From: an uncultured Rubrobacteraceae bacterium
GTDB taxonomy: Bacteria; Actinomycetota; Rubrobacteria; Rubrobacterales; Rubrobacteraceae
Direction: 5' to 3'
DNA length: 57,388 nucleotides
Assembly (NCBI GenBank): GCA_902806095.1
Contig: CADCVF010000002.1
Span: forward strand, 1-57,388
Position 1 is the stretch's first letter. The number at the start of each line of letters is the position of its first letter. Shown here one piece after another: positions 23,667 through 32,545 of this stretch. The notes under the pieces were generated by a model. The model was not told where the DNA came from. It worked only from the letters and a program-made list of their open reading frames with translations, and ran no database searches. The position numbers and the translations under genes were made by a program.

Positions 23667-24773
23667 ATGCAAAGAAGGGTAAGCCGGGGCAGATTCCTGA
23701 AGACCCTGGGCGCCGCCGGGATCGCCGGCTCGACGCTCTCGATCCTTTCCTGCCAACCGAACACGAACGCGGCGGGTGGCGGCGGTGGCGGCGGTGGCGG
23801 GCCGGAGGAGAAAGAGCTCGCCCTCTACAACTGGTCGGACTACGTCGCCAAGAGCACCATACCCAGCTTCGAGGAGAAGACGGGCATACAGGTCACGCAG
23901 GACTTCTACGGCTCCAACGAGGACCTGCTCGGCAAGCTCCAGGCCGGCGCCACGGGATACGACGTGATCGTGCCGAGCGACTACATGGTCGCGGTCATGA
24001 TCAAGTCCGACGTCGTCCAGAAGCTGGACAAGTCCAAGATCCCGAACGCCAAGAACGTGGGTGAGGACTATTTGGGCCTCTCCTACGACCCGAACAACGA
24101 GTACAGCCTCCCCTACCAGTGGGGCACGACCGGCATCCTGTACAACCGGAAAGAGGTAGGGGAGCTGGACGGCACCTGGGACCCACTGTGGGACCCCGAG
24201 TTCGAGGGTCAGATCGCCATGCTCTCCGACAGCCGGGAGACTTTGGGCGCCGCGCTCTACAGGCTGGGCTACTCGGTGAACACCAAGGACGACGACGAGC
24301 TCGCCGAGGCCGAAGCGTCGTTGAAGGATCAACAACCACTCCTACGCGGGTACTTCATCTCCACCGAGGTCCGGCCGCTGGTGCAGAACGGCGATGTCCA
24401 GCTGGGCCACGTCTACTCCGGTGACGCCTTCTTGGCCCTCGCCGGGAACGAGGACCTCGACTACATCATCCCCAAGCCGCGGGCGTCGCGCTGGACGGAC
24501 AACATGTGCATCCCGAACGGCGCGCCACACCCGGACAACGCCCACAAGTTCATAAACCATATCCTCGACGCGGGCGTGGGGGCCAAGCTCTCCAACTACA
24601 CCTACTACAACACGCCCAACGCGGCCGCGCTGCCCAAGATAAACCCCGCGCTCAAGAATCTTCCGGGCTACACCTTGACGCCGGAGATCTTCGAGAGGCT
24701 GGAGGTCATCGAGGACGTCGGGGCGAAGACCCGCAAGTACGAGCGCATCTTCACCGAGGTAAGGAGCGCTTAG
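23667..24773 (+). CDS. potD: Spermidine/putrescine ABC importer, substrate-binding lipoprotein
   Basis: The 368-residue protein has an N-terminal signal with Arg-rich start (RRVSRGRFLKTLG), hydrophobic core and a lipobox ILSC giving lipidated Cys29. A run of nine glycines (37-45) then tethers the binding domain. The mature part shows the PotD/PotF pattern: LALYNWSDYVAKSTI, FEEKTGIQVTQDFYGSNEDL, GYDVIVPSDYMV and LPYQWGTTGILYN, whose Asp, Trp and Tyr residues line a polyamine site in known structures. The Arg pattern resembles a Tat motif but lacks consecutive arginines in the right place, so the export route is uncertain. The start is ATG with AGGAGG upstream. Polyamine binding is likely. Related proteins also bind other amines. 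Confidence 0.93.
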   Translation: MQRRVSRGRFLKTLGAAGIAGSTLSILSCQPNTNAAGGGGGGGGGPEEKELALYNWSDYVAKSTIPSFEEKTGIQVTQDFYGSNEDLLGKLQAGATGYDVIVPSDYMVAVMIKSDVVQKLDKSKIPNAKNVGEDYLGLSYDPNNEYSLPYQWGTTGILYNRKEVGELDGTWDPLWDPEFEGQIAMLSDSRETLGAALYRLGYSVNTKDDDELAEAEASLKDQQPLLRGYFISTEVRPLVQNGDVQLGHVYSGDAFLALAGNEDLDYIIPKPRASRWTDNMCIPNGAPHPDNAHKFINHILDAGVGAKLSNYTYYNTPNAAALPKINPALKNLPGYTLTPEIFERLEVIEDVGAKTRKYERIFTEVRSA

Positions 24774-24774
24774 C

Positions 24775-25638
24775 GTGGGAGGCAAAGGCCGCGGCTGGAC
24801 CTTGCGGCTCGTGGGGCTGCTCACGCCCATCACGGTGTGGCTCGGGCTCTTCTTCCTCGTGCCGCTGCTCCTGATCCTGGCCTACTCCTTCGGGAAAAGC
24901 GGCGTCTACGGCGGCATAACGCTGGGTTTCAACCCGGGTAACTACCTCAAGGTCTTCGATCCGCTGTATCTGGAGATCATCATCCGCACCTTCGTGATAG
25001 CGGCGCTGACCACCTTAATCTGCTTCGCGCTCGGGTACCCGCTGGCCTACTTCATCACCTTCAAGGGACGCAGGTGGCGCAACGCCCTCATCTTGCTGGT
25101 GATGGTCCCGTTCTGGACGAGCCTCCTGATCCGGGCGTACTCGTGGGTCGTGATCCTGAGCGGCAACGGAATCGCCAACAAGACGCTGCAGTTTCTGGGC
25201 ATCACCGACGCGCCCGTCACGCTAATCTTCACGTCGCAGGCGGTCCTGATGGGAATGGTCTACTCGTACCTGCCGTTCATGATCCTGCCCCTCTACGCCT
25301 CCCTGGAGAAGTTCGACACCCGCCTGAAGGAGGCGGCCAAGGACCTCGGGGCGAGCCGGTGGGAGACCTTCTGGCGGGTGACGTTCCCGCTTAGTATGCC
25401 GGGCGTGATCGCGGGCTCCATCCTGGTCTTCATACCCTCGGCCGGGGAGTTCGTCATCCCTCAGTTGCTCGGCGGGTCGAGGACGGTGATGACGGGCAGC
25501 CTGATACAGAGCCAGTTCGGATCGGCCCGTGACTGGGCCTTCGGGAGCGCCCTCTCCATAATGCTCGCCGCGTTGCTGCTCGCGGCGATCCTGTTCTACG
25601 TGCGACGCGTCGGCGCGGACAAGCTGGAGGGGGTGTAA
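24775..25638 (+). CDS. potB: Spermidine/putrescine ABC importer, permease subunit B
   Basis: The 287-residue protein has about six membrane segments. The cytoplasmic coupling loop EAAKDLGASRWETFWRVTFPLS carries the EAA motif (EAA-x3-G-x9-I/F-x-LP) that contacts the ATPase. It is followed by PGVIAGSILVFIPSAGEFVIPQLLGG in parts (IPSAGEFVIP, LLGG), typical of PotB/PotH. The start is GTG one base after the potD stop, so translation is coupled. With potC it forms the heterodimeric channel of the importer. Confidence 0.92.
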   Translation: MGGKGRGWTLRLVGLLTPITVWLGLFFLVPLLLILAYSFGKSGVYGGITLGFNPGNYLKVFDPLYLEIIIRTFVIAALTTLICFALGYPLAYFITFKGRRWRNALILLVMVPFWTSLLIRAYSWVVILSGNGIANKTLQFLGITDAPVTLIFTSQAVLMGMVYSYLPFMILPLYASLEKFDTRLKEAAKDLGASRWETFWRVTFPLSMPGVIAGSILVFIPSAGEFVIPQLLGGSRTVMTGSLIQSQFGSARDWAFGSALSIMLAALLLAAILFYVRRVGADKLEGV

Positions 25639-25642
25639 ACGG

Positions 25643-26473
25643 ATGAGCGCGAAGACCGGCGGCCCCGTCTACAAGGGCGTGGGGAGGATCCCGGATCGGG
25701 CGCTGTTGCTGTTCTCGGTCCTGATCTACGCTTTCCTGTACGCCCCGATCCTGGTCCTGATGTTCTTCTCGTTCAACTCCAGCAGGAGCACGCAGAGCTG
25801 GACCGGCTTCTCTACCGAATGGTACGCGGCGCTCCTTCGGGACGAGACCATCCACCAAGCCTTCTTCAACTCTATGAAGGTCGGGGTGACGGCCACGCTC
25901 ATCGCCACCGTCATCGGTACGTTCACGGCGCTGGCGCTCACGCGCCACGACTTCAGGGGCAAGCTGGCGGCCGACACCACCATCTACGCGGCCACGGTGA
26001 TGCCAGAGATCGTGGTCGGAGTGAGCCTGCTGGCCTTCTTTGTGGCCACCCTGATCCCGCTCGGCATCGAGCTCGGCATAGTGACCATAGTCATCGCGCA
26101 CGTGGCGTTCACCGTCTCGTTCGTGACCATCGTGGTGCGGGCGCGCCTCGCGGGGATGGACGAGTCTCTCGAAGAAGCGGCCCAGGATCTTGGGGCCAAC
26201 CCGACGACGACCTTTCTACGGGTAACGCTACCCTTGATCTTTCCCGGCGTCATGGCCGGGGCCCTGCTGGCGTTCACGCTGTCCTTCGACGACTTCGTGA
26301 TTACGTTCTTCGTCTCGGGCGTGGGATCGAGCACGCTGCCCTTGAAGATCTACTCCATGATCAAGTTCGGCGTCACGCCGGTCATCAACGCGCTCTCCAC
26401 CGTGGTGCTCGTGGCCACCATAGCCTTGATCTTCGGCGGCAGCCGCCTCCTCGTGCGAAGAGAAAACTCCTAG
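25643..26473 (+). CDS. potC: Spermidine/putrescine ABC importer, permease subunit C
   Basis: The 276-residue protein has about six membrane segments. Near the start, YAPILVLMFFSFNSSRS is the PotC/PotI hallmark. The EAA loop ESLEEAAQDLGANPTTTF with VTLPLIFPGVMAG after it is intact, as is LSFDDFVITFFVSG near the C-terminus. It begins four bases after potB and completes the ABCD set in the order A-D-B-C. The next gene, an aminotransferase, starts four bases downstream, so import and catabolism are one transcript. Confidence 0.92.
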   Translation: MSAKTGGPVYKGVGRIPDRALLLFSVLIYAFLYAPILVLMFFSFNSSRSTQSWTGFSTEWYAALLRDETIHQAFFNSMKVGVTATLIATVIGTFTALALTRHDFRGKLAADTTIYAATVMPEIVVGVSLLAFFVATLIPLGIELGIVTIVIAHVAFTVSFVTIVVRARLAGMDESLEEAAQDLGANPTTTFLRVTLPLIFPGVMAGALLAFTLSFDDFVITFFVSGVGSSTLPLKIYSMIKFGVTPVINALSTVVLVATIALIFGGSRLLVRRENS

Positions 26474-26477
26474 AGGC

Positions 26478-27851
26478 ATGGTCGATACTACTCACCCGAA
26501 AGCCAGTCCTCCGCGCGAGCGCATCCTCGCGCTGACCGAACGCGAGAGGGATTCATTCGCGCGGACGCACCAAAGATCCCGCGAGCTCTACGAGAAGGCC
26601 GGCGACTCCCTCTTCGGGGGCGTGCCGATGAGCTGGATGATGAAGTGGGCCGGCGGGTTCCCGGTGTTCGCCGCACGGGCCGAGGACTCGACCGTCTTCG
26701 ACGTAGACGGCAACGAGTACGCCGACTTCTGCCTCGGCGATACCGGTGCGATGACGGGGCACGCGCCACCGGCGGTGGCGGCAACGGCGGCGGAGCAGTC
26801 AGCCCGCGCCATCACCACCATGATGCCCTCCCCCGACGCCCCGGCGGTCGGCGAGGCCCTGGCCGAAAGATTCGGGCTGCCGCTGTGGCAGGTGACCCTG
26901 AGCGCGACCGACGCGAACCGGTTCGCGATCCGGATGGCGCGCCAGATCACCGGCCGCCCCCGCATCCTGGTCTTCAACTGGTGCTACCACGGTACCGTGG
27001 ACGAGACGTTCGCCGTCCTGCGCGAAGGCCGCGTCGTCGCCCGTCCAGGCAACGTCGGCCCGCCGGTGCAGCCCGAGCACACCACCCGCGTCGTCGAGTT
27101 CAACGACCTCGCAGCACTCGAGGAAGCCCTGGCCCACGAAGACGTGGCTTGCGTGCTGGCCGAGCCAGCCATGACCAATATCGGGATCGTGCTCCCCGAA
27201 CCTGGTTTCCACGACGATCTGCGCGACCTCACACGCCGCCACGGGACGCTCCTCATCATCGACGAGACCCACACCATGTCTACAGGCTACGGTGGCTACA
27301 CCCGAGAGCACGGGCTCGACCCTGACATCCTGACCGTCGGCAAGACCATAGGCGGCGGCGTCCCTGCAGGGGCATTCGGCCTTACCAGGCAGGTTGCCGA
27401 GAGGGCGCTAGCGCAGGAAGATGCTGACTATGTGGACGTCGGCGGCGTCGGGGGCACGCTGGCCGGGAACGCGCTCTCCGTGGCGGCGATGCGCACTGCC
27501 CTGACGGAAGTACTGACCGCTGAAGCCTTTCAGCGCACCATCCCGCTGGCCGAGCGTTTCGAGCGGGGTGTAAAGGGAGCCATAGAGGAGAAGGGGGCTC
27601 CGTGGAACGTCACCCGCCTTGGCTGCCGGGTCGAGTACAGTTTCTCGCCCGAGCCGCCGCGGAACGGCGGGGAGGCTGCAGCCTCCCACGATGATGAGTT
27701 GGAGACACTGCTGCACCTGTACGCGCTCAACCGCGGGGTGCTCATAACGCCCTTCCACAACATGGCCCTTATGGCCCCGACGACCACGGAGGCGCAGGTG
27801 AATCGGCACACGGCCGTTTTCTCGAAAGCGCTGGAGGACCTGTATCAGTAG
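26478..27851 (+). CDS. Class III (GSA-aminomutase-like) PLP aminotransferase
   Basis: The 457-residue fold-type I PLP enzyme has ARAEDSTVFDVDGNEYADFC near residue 70, VTLSATDANRFAIRMARQ in place of the usual SGTEA motif, FNWCYHGTVDETF, DETHTMSTGYGG, and the PLP lysine in LTVGKTIGGGVPAGAFG. The closest relatives by pattern are glutamate-1-semialdehyde aminomutase and beta-amino-acid (beta-phenylalanine) transaminases. The Ser-Ala-Thr-Asp-Ala reading of the phosphate-binding turn is atypical. It starts four bases after potC. An omega-amino or beta-amino acid substrate is the most natural guess for an importer-linked transaminase; tetrapyrrole synthesis is unlikely here. Substrate unknown. Confidence 0.82.
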   Translation: MVDTTHPKASPPRERILALTERERDSFARTHQRSRELYEKAGDSLFGGVPMSWMMKWAGGFPVFAARAEDSTVFDVDGNEYADFCLGDTGAMTGHAPPAVAATAAEQSARAITTMMPSPDAPAVGEALAERFGLPLWQVTLSATDANRFAIRMARQITGRPRILVFNWCYHGTVDETFAVLREGRVVARPGNVGPPVQPEHTTRVVEFNDLAALEEALAHEDVACVLAEPAMTNIGIVLPEPGFHDDLRDLTRRHGTLLIIDETHTMSTGYGGYTREHGLDPDILTVGKTIGGGVPAGAFGLTRQVAERALAQEDADYVDVGGVGGTLAGNALSVAAMRTALTEVLTAEAFQRTIPLAERFERGVKGAIEEKGAPWNVTRLGCRVEYSFSPEPPRNGGEAAASHDDELETLLHLYALNRGVLITPFHNMALMAPTTTEAQVNRHTAVFSKALEDLYQ

Positions 27852-28009
27852 GCTCCCGTCTCCGGCTGTGGTGAGCGAAGCGACTCCTCCTGCCCATCTC
27901 TGAGGTACACGTGCCGTGCGTGCTGGTCGAATCAGCAGGATCACGACAGGCGAGTAAAATGGAGCGTACCGTCTAGCGTGCAGGCGGGCTCTCAGGGAAG
28001 GGAGGCAAC

Positions 28010-29602
28010 GTGGCAGAGTCGATCGACCGAGGCGACGCTTCGAAGACGGCCAGATCCGATAGTCCACACGAAGACCTCAAGGACAAGGGTCTCGAGCACG
28101 ATGCCGTTGGACTCCTGGCCAGCGTCGTGCTTGGGGTCTCCTGCGTGGCTCCGGCCTACGCCCTCACCGCCACCCTCGGCCCCACGGTCAGCGAGGTCGG
28201 TCTGCAGATGCCGGCGGTCTTCCTGGCGGGGTTTATACCGATGTTGCTCGTTGCCTATGCTTACCGGGAGCTCAACCATGAGGCGCCGGATTGCGGCACC
28301 TCGTTCACGTGGACGGTGAAGGCCTTCGGCCCGCACGTCGGCTGGATGTGCGGGTGGGGCTTCGTTCTGGCGACGGTGATCGTGCTCTCCAACCTTGTGG
28401 GCGTGGCGGTCACGTTCTTCTACCTGCTGCTCGGGAACGTCTTGGGGAACCCGGCCATCGAGGCACTGGGCGGCAACGCGGTCGTCAACGTCCTGACGAC
28501 CCTGGTTTTCCTGGTGGGCGCCACAGCTATCTCCTACCGCGGTATGGCGGCGACGAAAGGGGTCCAGTACGTACTCGTGGGGCTGCAGATGGTCGTGCTC
28601 GCCCTCTTCATCGCCCTGGCTTTCGGCGGAGCGCTCGGGGGTGCCTCAGAGCTCGCTATCGGCTTTTCGTGGAGCTGGCTCAACCCGTTCGCGATAGGGT
28701 CCTTCGCGGCTTTCGCGGCCGGGTTGTCGCTCTCCATCTTCATCTTCTGGGGCTGGGACACCACGCTCACCGTCAACGAGGAGACTACCGGCAGCTCCAG
28801 CACGCCGGGACGAGCCGCACTCCTGACCATTCTCACGATCCTCAGCACGTACATGCTGGTTGCGATCTCGGCCCAGATGTTTGCCGGCATCGGCGAGCAG
28901 GGCATCGGTCTGGGCAACCCCGACACCGCGGACAACGTTTTCGCCGTGCTCGCCGAGCCCGTGCTCGGAGTGCTCGCCATCTTCCTATTCCTCGCGGTGC
29001 TGGCGAGCGCGGCAGCGAGCTTGCAGACCACGTTCTTGCCCGCGGCTCGGACGATGCTCGCCATGTCCTTCTACAAGGCGGCGCCGGAGCGTTTCTCGCA
29101 CGTGCACCCGCGATTTCGGTCGCCGTCGTTCGCGACGCTTTTCTCCGGCGTGGCCACGGCGATCTTCTACACCGTAATGACATTCCTCAGCGAGGACGTC
29201 CTGATCGACACCATCTACGCGCTCGGGTTGATGATCGCCTTCTATTACTCGCTCACGGCTTTCGCGTGCGTGTGGTACTTCCGCAGGGAGCTGTTCACGA
29301 ACCCGAAGAGCTTCGCGTTCAAGGGCCTCTTCCCGGGTCTCGGCGGGATAATGCTCACGCTCCTCTTCTTCAAAACGGCCATCGATACCTTCGACCCAGC
29401 CTACGGTAGTGGCGGGGCGGTATTCGGGATGGGCACCGTCTTCGTTATCGGGGTGGGCCTGCTGCTACTGGGTGTCATCTTGATGTTCGCGTGGCAGTAT
29501 CGGGCACCGGAGTTCTTCCGCGGAGAGACCCTCACTCACGACACGGCCGTGCTCGCCACCGAAGAGGATCTGCTGCAGGATCGGGACCCGGAGGAGCACT
29601 GA
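28010..29602 (+). CDS. APC-superfamily amine/amino-acid permease
   Basis: The 530-residue protein has 12 or more membrane segments. Near the start, LEHDAVGLLASVVLGVSCVAPAYALTATLGPTV in parts (VGLLASVVLGVSCVAPA, YALTATLG) is the first APC helix pair with its unwound Gly-rich substrate site, and IFIFWGWDTTLTVNEETTGS holds helix 6. It resembles the APA/PotE-like and putrescine/ethanolamine permeases more than the AAT group at 7667-9127. It starts at GTG with GGGAGG upstream after a 158-base gap, so it may have its own promoter; TAAAAT at 27955-27960 could be a -10 box. It directly precedes a copper amine oxidase, suggesting that it brings in that enzyme's amine. Confidence 0.88.
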   Translation: MAESIDRGDASKTARSDSPHEDLKDKGLEHDAVGLLASVVLGVSCVAPAYALTATLGPTVSEVGLQMPAVFLAGFIPMLLVAYAYRELNHEAPDCGTSFTWTVKAFGPHVGWMCGWGFVLATVIVLSNLVGVAVTFFYLLLGNVLGNPAIEALGGNAVVNVLTTLVFLVGATAISYRGMAATKGVQYVLVGLQMVVLALFIALAFGGALGGASELAIGFSWSWLNPFAIGSFAAFAAGLSLSIFIFWGWDTTLTVNEETTGSSSTPGRAALLTILTILSTYMLVAISAQMFAGIGEQGIGLGNPDTADNVFAVLAEPVLGVLAIFLFLAVLASAAASLQTTFLPAARTMLAMSFYKAAPERFSHVHPRFRSPSFATLFSGVATAIFYTVMTFLSEDVLIDTIYALGLMIAFYYSLTAFACVWYFRRELFTNPKSFAFKGLFPGLGGIMLTLLFFKTAIDTFDPAYGSGGAVFGMGTVFVIGVGLLLLGVILMFAWQYRAPEFFRGETLTHDTAVLATEEDLLQDRDPEEH

Positions 29603-29603
29603 G

Positions 29604-31550
29604 ATGGGGCAATCCACGGGCAGAACGGAGAGGGCCGCGGCGGTCAGGCACCCGCTCGACCCGCTCGTCGCCGAAGAGTTCCGCCGGGCGGCGAACACCC
29701 TGCGCGAGGACCGAGGCTTCGACGAGCGGTGGCGCTTCGCCGCCATCGAGCTCAAAGAGCCACCCAAAGAGGTACTCGCGTCTGGGCGTAAGGTACCGCG
29801 GGAGGCGCTGCTCATCTGCTGGAATCGCGACGACGGCCAGGCATACAAAGCGGTCGTCTCGCTCGACGAGGATCGCATCGTCTCGTGGGAGCACCGTCCC
29901 GGCGAGCAGCCGAACGTGACCGTCGACGAGTACCACGAGTGCGACGATGCCCTGCGACGGGATCCCAAGGTCGTCGAGGCGCTCGCCTCGCGCGGCGTCA
30001 CCGACATGGACAAGGTCCTCTTCGACGTCTGGGCCTACGGGGGGTCTTTGATCGCTGACAAGTACAGGGGCCGTCGCATCGGCTGGACGGACATCTGGTA
30101 CCGGGACCACGAGGACTCCAACCCCTACGCCAACCCCGTCAACGGCCTCAAGCTGATCGTCGACCTCAACCGCGCGAAGCTACTCGAGATCGAGGACAAC
30201 TTCTCGGTCGAAAAGCCGAAGATTATGGGCGAGTACGCACCGAAACACGTTCCCGGCCTGCGGGAGCGAAACGACCTGAAACCGCTCGAGATCACGCAGC
30301 CCGAGGGAGCCTCCTTTGTCCTCAGCGGCAACGAGCTCGAGTGGCAGAAGTGGTCCATGCGCGTTGGGTTCAACTACCGCGAGGGGCTCGTGCTCCACAC
30401 CGTCGGCTACGACGAAGGCGGAAAGACCAGGCCAGTGGCGCACAGGATGTCGTTCTCGGAGATGGTCGTGCCCTACCGTGATCCGAGCCCTGAACACTTC
30501 AGGCGCACGGCCTTCGACGTTGGTGAATGGGGCCTGGGGTTCATGACGACCTCGCTTGAGCTGGGGTGCGATTGCCTGGGCGAGATCTCCTACCTCGACG
30601 CGGTCCTCCACGACTCCACGGGGGAGCCTTACACCATCAAGAACGCCATCTGCATTCACGAGGAGGACGACGCCGTCCTCTGGAAGCATGTTGACGAGGT
30701 CGACGGGGCTGAGGTCCGAAGAAGTCGGCGGCTGGTTCTCTCCTTCCACGCGACCGTGGCGAACTACGAGTACCTCATCTACTGGCGTTTCTACCAGGAC
30801 GGCAACATCGAGTGCGAGGTGCGGGCCACCGGCATCATGGTGACTTCCCACTTCCCAGAGGGCGAGCAGCCCCCGTACGGGTCTCTGGTTGACGATCGTA
30901 CCTACGCCCCGTTCCACCAGCACTTCATCGTCGCCAGGCTCGACCTCGACGTGGATGGCGAGGCGAACACCGTCGTCATGTCCGAGACGGAGGCGTCGCC
31001 GGTCGGGCCGAAGAACCCCTACGGCCTCGCACTCGTGCAGCGCAACCTACCCCTTCGAACCGAGGAGGAGGGCAAGCAGGACTACGACTGGAACACCCAG
31101 CGCTCCTGGAAGGTCGTCAACGACAACGCCAGGAACGGGCTCGGCACCTCCACCGCCTACAAGCTCGTCCCCACCGGCTGCCTTCCGGCGATGTTCGACC
31201 CCTCCTCGCCGGTCCTCGAGCGGGCCGGGGTCATCGGGCACACCATGTGGGTCACCCCCTACCACGAAGACGAGCGCTGGCCTTGCGGGGAGTTCGTGAA
31301 CCAGAGCGAGGTCGACACGGGGCTACCGGTATGGACCCGACAGAACCGGTCCATCGAGAACTCCGACGTCGTCCTCTGGTACGTGTTCGGCATCCACCAC
31401 ATCACACGCCCCGAGGAGTGGCCTGTGATGGCCGTTGACACCGTCTCGTTCTGGCTCAAGCCGGTGGGCTTCTTCGACCGCAACCCCGCCCTGGACGTGC
31501 CTTCCACGGCCAACGAACACTGCCACAGTCCGGGCGGAGGAGCGCCATGA
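29604..31550 (+). CDS. Copper-containing primary amine oxidase
   Basis: The 648-residue enzyme has the family's normal length. The active-site set is complete: catalytic base Asp305 in FDVGEWGLG, the Tyr388 that becomes topaquinone in VANYEYLIYW, and copper ligands His438 and His440 in FHQHFIV plus His599 in GIHHITRPEEWPVM. It oxidises R-CH2-NH2 to the aldehyde with release of ammonia and hydrogen peroxide. Arthrobacter phenylethylamine and histamine oxidases are well-known relatives; putrescine and cadaverine are also used by some. No signal peptide is visible, so it is cytoplasmic, as in Arthrobacter. It starts one base after the permease stop and overlaps the next gene by four bases (ATGA), so it is co-translated with a ureohydrolase. 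Confidence 0.95.
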   Translation: MGQSTGRTERAAAVRHPLDPLVAEEFRRAANTLREDRGFDERWRFAAIELKEPPKEVLASGRKVPREALLICWNRDDGQAYKAVVSLDEDRIVSWEHRPGEQPNVTVDEYHECDDALRRDPKVVEALASRGVTDMDKVLFDVWAYGGSLIADKYRGRRIGWTDIWYRDHEDSNPYANPVNGLKLIVDLNRAKLLEIEDNFSVEKPKIMGEYAPKHVPGLRERNDLKPLEITQPEGASFVLSGNELEWQKWSMRVGFNYREGLVLHTVGYDEGGKTRPVAHRMSFSEMVVPYRDPSPEHFRRTAFDVGEWGLGFMTTSLELGCDCLGEISYLDAVLHDSTGEPYTIKNAICIHEEDDAVLWKHVDEVDGAEVRRSRRLVLSFHATVANYEYLIYWRFYQDGNIECEVRATGIMVTSHFPEGEQPPYGSLVDDRTYAPFHQHFIVARLDLDVDGEANTVVMSETEASPVGPKNPYGLALVQRNLPLRTEEEGKQDYDWNTQRSWKVVNDNARNGLGTSTAYKLVPTGCLPAMFDPSSPVLERAGVIGHTMWVTPYHEDERWPCGEFVNQSEVDTGLPVWTRQNRSIENSDVVLWYVFGIHHITRPEEWPVMAVDTVSFWLKPVGFFDRNPALDVPSTANEHCHSPGGGAP

Positions 31551-32545
31551 TAGATCCCTTCCAGCGCTGGGCATCAGTGGGCGAGAAGCCCGATTACGCG
31601 GGCCTGCTCACCTTCGCCGGCGTTCCCTACACGCAAGACCCGGCGCACCTCGAAGGCGTTGACGTGGCGATAGTCGGCGCGCCTATGGACGACCTGGTCT
31701 CCGACCGTCCGGGGACGCGTTTCGGGCCGCGCGCGATCCGCGCCGCGAGCAGCCCATCCGGCCCGGAACTGGAGACCGCACTCGACGCGATCTCCGAGTT
31801 GCGCATCGTTGACTTCGGTGACGCCCCTGTCCTACCGGCGGACCCCGTTCACTCCCACGCAGCGATCGAAGCTACCGTCGCACAGGTCCTTGCGGCTGGC
31901 GCGGTCCCTGTCATCATCGGCGGAGACCACTCCATCACCGAGCCGGACGTGCGCGCCTGCGCTAACGCATACGGGCCCGTTGGCCTCGTGCACTTCGACA
32001 CGCACACCGATACGGGCGCAGAGGTCTTCGGCGTCGAGCTCTCCCACGGCACCATCATGCGTCGGCTCGTGGAGGAGGGCACCGTCGATCCGCAGCGCTA
32101 CGTTCAGATCGGGCTGCGCGGCTACTGGCCCGGTGAGAAGGAGTTCGCCTGGCAGAGAGAGCACGGTATCACTAGCCTCTTCATGCACGACATCCGCAAC
32201 CTGGGTATAAGAGAGGTCATAAGCCAGGCCGTCGAGACGGTCGGCGGGGGACCGGTCTTTCTGACCGTGGACATAGACGTTTTGGACCCCGCCTTCGCGC
32301 CAGGCACAGGGACGCCGGAACCAGGTGGGATGACTACCACCGAGCTGCTCTGGGCCATGCGGGAGGTGGCCGTGCACCTTGAGGTGATCGGGGCCGACAT
32401 GGTCGAGGTGATCCCTACGGGCGTGGGGTCAGCGGACATCACCGCGCTCGCCGCGGACAGAATCATCAGGGAGATCCTCGGCGGCATCGCACTGCGCAGG
32501 AGAAGTCGAAATAGCGGAAAACCCAACGACAAGGAGGAGAGATGA
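31547..32545 (+). CDS. Ureohydrolase 1 (agmatinase / guanidinobutyrase family)
   Basis: The 332-residue arginase-fold enzyme has all Mn ligands: His128 in GGDHS, Asp151, His153 and Asp155 in FDTHTDT, and Asp242/Asp244 in TVDIDVLDPAF, followed by APGTGTPEPGG, the agmatinase-type signature. It removes urea from a guanidino compound. Agmatine gives putrescine; 4-guanidinobutyrate gives GABA. No arginine decarboxylase is seen here, whereas a 2-ketoarginine decarboxylase lies 1.5 kb downstream, so guanidinobutyrate is a serious candidate. The gene overlaps the amine oxidase before it and the aldehyde dehydrogenase after it by four bases each. Strong coupling to an aminobutyraldehyde dehydrogenase fits either route. 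Confidence 0.9.
   Translation: MIDPFQRWASVGEKPDYAGLLTFAGVPYTQDPAHLEGVDVAIVGAPMDDLVSDRPGTRFGPRAIRAASSPSGPELETALDAISELRIVDFGDAPVLPADPVHSHAAIEATVAQVLAAGAVPVIIGGDHSITEPDVRACANAYGPVGLVHFDTHTDTGAEVFGVELSHGTIMRRLVEEGTVDPQRYVQIGLRGYWPGEKEFAWQREHGITSLFMHDIRNLGIREVISQAVETVGGGPVFLTVDIDVLDPAFAPGTGTPEPGGMTTTELLWAMREVAVHLEVIGADMVEVIPTGVGSADITALAADRIIREILGGIALRRRSRNSGKPNDKEER

Noticed and set aside
26478-27851. Glutamate-1-semialdehyde aminomutase (hemL)
   Set aside because: Only fold-level similarity; the substrate turn differs and the gene sits directly behind a polyamine importer.
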